A DNA stretch of 5,745 nt. It comes from JABCPO02 sp963513115. Its GTDB lineage: Bacteria > Bacillota > Clostridia > TANB77 > CAG-508. A program made the translations under genes and the position numbers. The stretch covers positions 1 to 5,745 of the forward strand of contig CAUPPN010000067.1 of assembly GCA_963513115.1 (NCBI GenBank). The letters are read 5' to 3'. This document shows positions 5,311 through 5,745 of this stretch, piece by piece (within the stretch, counting starts at the first letter, position 1; each line of letters starts with the position of its first letter). The notes below the pieces were generated by a model. The model was not told where the DNA came from, searched no databases, and saw only the letters and a list, made by a program, of their open reading frames with translations.

Positions 5311-5333
5311 AAATCATAAAAAATGTATATAAT
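5305..5333 (+). promoter_or_regulatory. Sigma-A-type promoter for the last operon
   Basis: TTGAAG (5305-5310) and a perfect TATAAT (5328-5333) are separated by the optimal 17 bases. Transcription would begin near 5340, about 24 bases before the ATG at 5364, with the ribosome binding site GAGGT in between. It would drive the 64-residue gene and the membrane-protein gene that follows it. Confidence 0.55.
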
Positions 5334-5363
5334 GTTAATATATAAAATTACATGAGGTAATAT

Positions 5364-5558
5364 ATGGAAAAAGATAAAGATAAAGAAAAAGAAGAAAAAA
5401 TTAAAAAATTAATTGAAGAAAAACTTCCAGAAGAAATTAGAAGAAAAATAGAAGAAGAAAAAAAGATAGACAATAGTGAATTAGATGAAGTATCAGTTTC
5501 AAATGATATGGACAGTTTTGAAGTAATAGATGGGAAAATTGTAAGAAAAGAAGATTAA
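5364..5558 (+). CDS. Small highly charged protein of unknown function (64 residues)
   Basis: I do not recognise this protein. Residues 1-35 are almost entirely Lys, Glu and Asp, with isolated Ile and Leu at 13, 16, 17, 21, 25 and 29. This spacing suits a single amphipathic helix or coiled coil interrupted by Pro22. Residues 36-64 are acidic and end in SFEVIDGKIVRKED (51-64), which looks like a short beta-type tail. There is no signal peptide, membrane segment or cysteine. The start follows GAGGT (5354-5358), a close match to the anti-Shine-Dalgarno. Its stop is one base from the start of the next gene (TAA T ATG), so the two are very probably translated together. This suggests a cytoplasmic partner for the downstream membrane protein (inference). 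Low-complexity composition means homology searches may give spurious hits. Confidence 0.7.
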   Translation: MEKDKDKEKEEKIKKLIEEKLPEEIRRKIEEEKKIDNSELDEVSVSNDMDSFEVIDGKIVRKED

Positions 5559-5559
5559 T

Positions 5560-5745
5560 ATGAAAGAAAATGAAAAAAGTATAGGTAATATACCTGTAGA
5601 AGATAAAAAAGCTGCTAGATATATTATTATTTTTATGACTGTTGCAATAATCATATTTTCTGCAATATCATTATTACTTGAAAAAAGTGTTAATTTAAAA
5701 GAGTCTGAAGTAAATAATATAATGTCTAATGTGCAAAATTCAGTA
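5560..5745 (+). CDS. Single-pass membrane protein, N-terminal fragment, runs off the window
   Basis: The ATG at 5560 opens a frame that stays open to the last base; 62 codons are visible and the 3' end is missing. Residues 1-20 are a polar, positively ending cytoplasmic tail (MKENEKSIGNIPVEDKKAAR). Residues 21-40 (YIIIFMTVAIIIFSAISLLL) form one strong membrane-spanning helix. Residues 41-62 are polar and Asn/Glu-rich. Lysines and Arg before the helix point to the N-terminus inside and the rest outside the cell (a signal-anchor arrangement); there is no clear signal peptidase site. The purine-rich sequence before the ATG is only a weak ribosome binding site, which fits coupled translation from the 64-residue gene one base upstream. 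The family cannot be told from this fragment. Confidence 0.75.
   Translation, partial: MKENEKSIGNIPVEDKKAARYIIIFMTVAIIIFSAISLLLEKSVNLKESEVNNIMSNVQNSV

Noticed and set aside
1..5745. CRISPR array, transposon, tRNA or rRNA, defence system
   Set aside because: No regularly spaced repeats, transposase or integrase, terminal inverted repeats, cloverleaf or rRNA-like GC-rich stretches, nuclease or toxin motifs were seen.

Overview
The window is AT-rich, with genes closely packed on the + strand only. Codons are strongly A/T-ending, the proteins are rich in Lys, Glu, Asn and Ile, and several genes have clear AGGAGG-type ribosome binding sites. This suggests a low-GC Gram-positive bacterium of the Firmicutes (a Clostridia- or Bacilli-type lineage). 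The short NagB form and ScpA fit that placement. All tryptophans I checked are TGG, and every complete gene ends in TAA or TAG, so the sequence gives no reason to invoke a recoded TGA.

Layout. 17-817 encodes ScpA, the kleisin subunit of the SMC condensin complex; scpB does not follow it. 818-1048 is a 231-base adenine-rich gap with a possible frameshifted small reading frame, and it leads to a weak promoter for the next genes. 1049-1786 (NagB, glucosamine-6-phosphate deaminase) and 1799-2554 (an M50 site-2-type membrane protease) are 12 bases apart and probably form an operon. 2569-2842 is a compact unit of its own: promoter, strong ribosome binding site, a 50-residue charged helical protein of unknown function, and an excellent intrinsic terminator. 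2927-2992 carries a perfect 20-base palindrome overlapping the -35 box of the next gene. 2993-5203 encodes a 736-residue, cysteine-free, very acidic protein I do not recognise. It has a helical N-terminal domain, a coiled coil, a long low-complexity middle with repeated short motifs, and a C-terminal amphipathic helix. A weaker terminator follows at 5234-5282. The last operon has a good promoter (5305-5333), a 64-residue charged protein (5364-5558), and the start of a single-pass membrane protein (from 5560) that runs off the end.

How it fits together. ScpA is housekeeping chromosome biology, NagB is amino-sugar catabolism, and the M50 protein is membrane proteolysis; nothing in the sequence ties these three into one pathway. 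The unexplained part is the second half: three consecutive transcription units encoding highly charged, helix-rich proteins. One has a possible membrane-binding tail and one sits in an operon with a membrane protein. I recognise no defence system, mobile element, CRISPR array, RNA gene or known riboswitch. The 736-residue protein and its promoter-proximal palindrome are the best candidates for undescribed biology.
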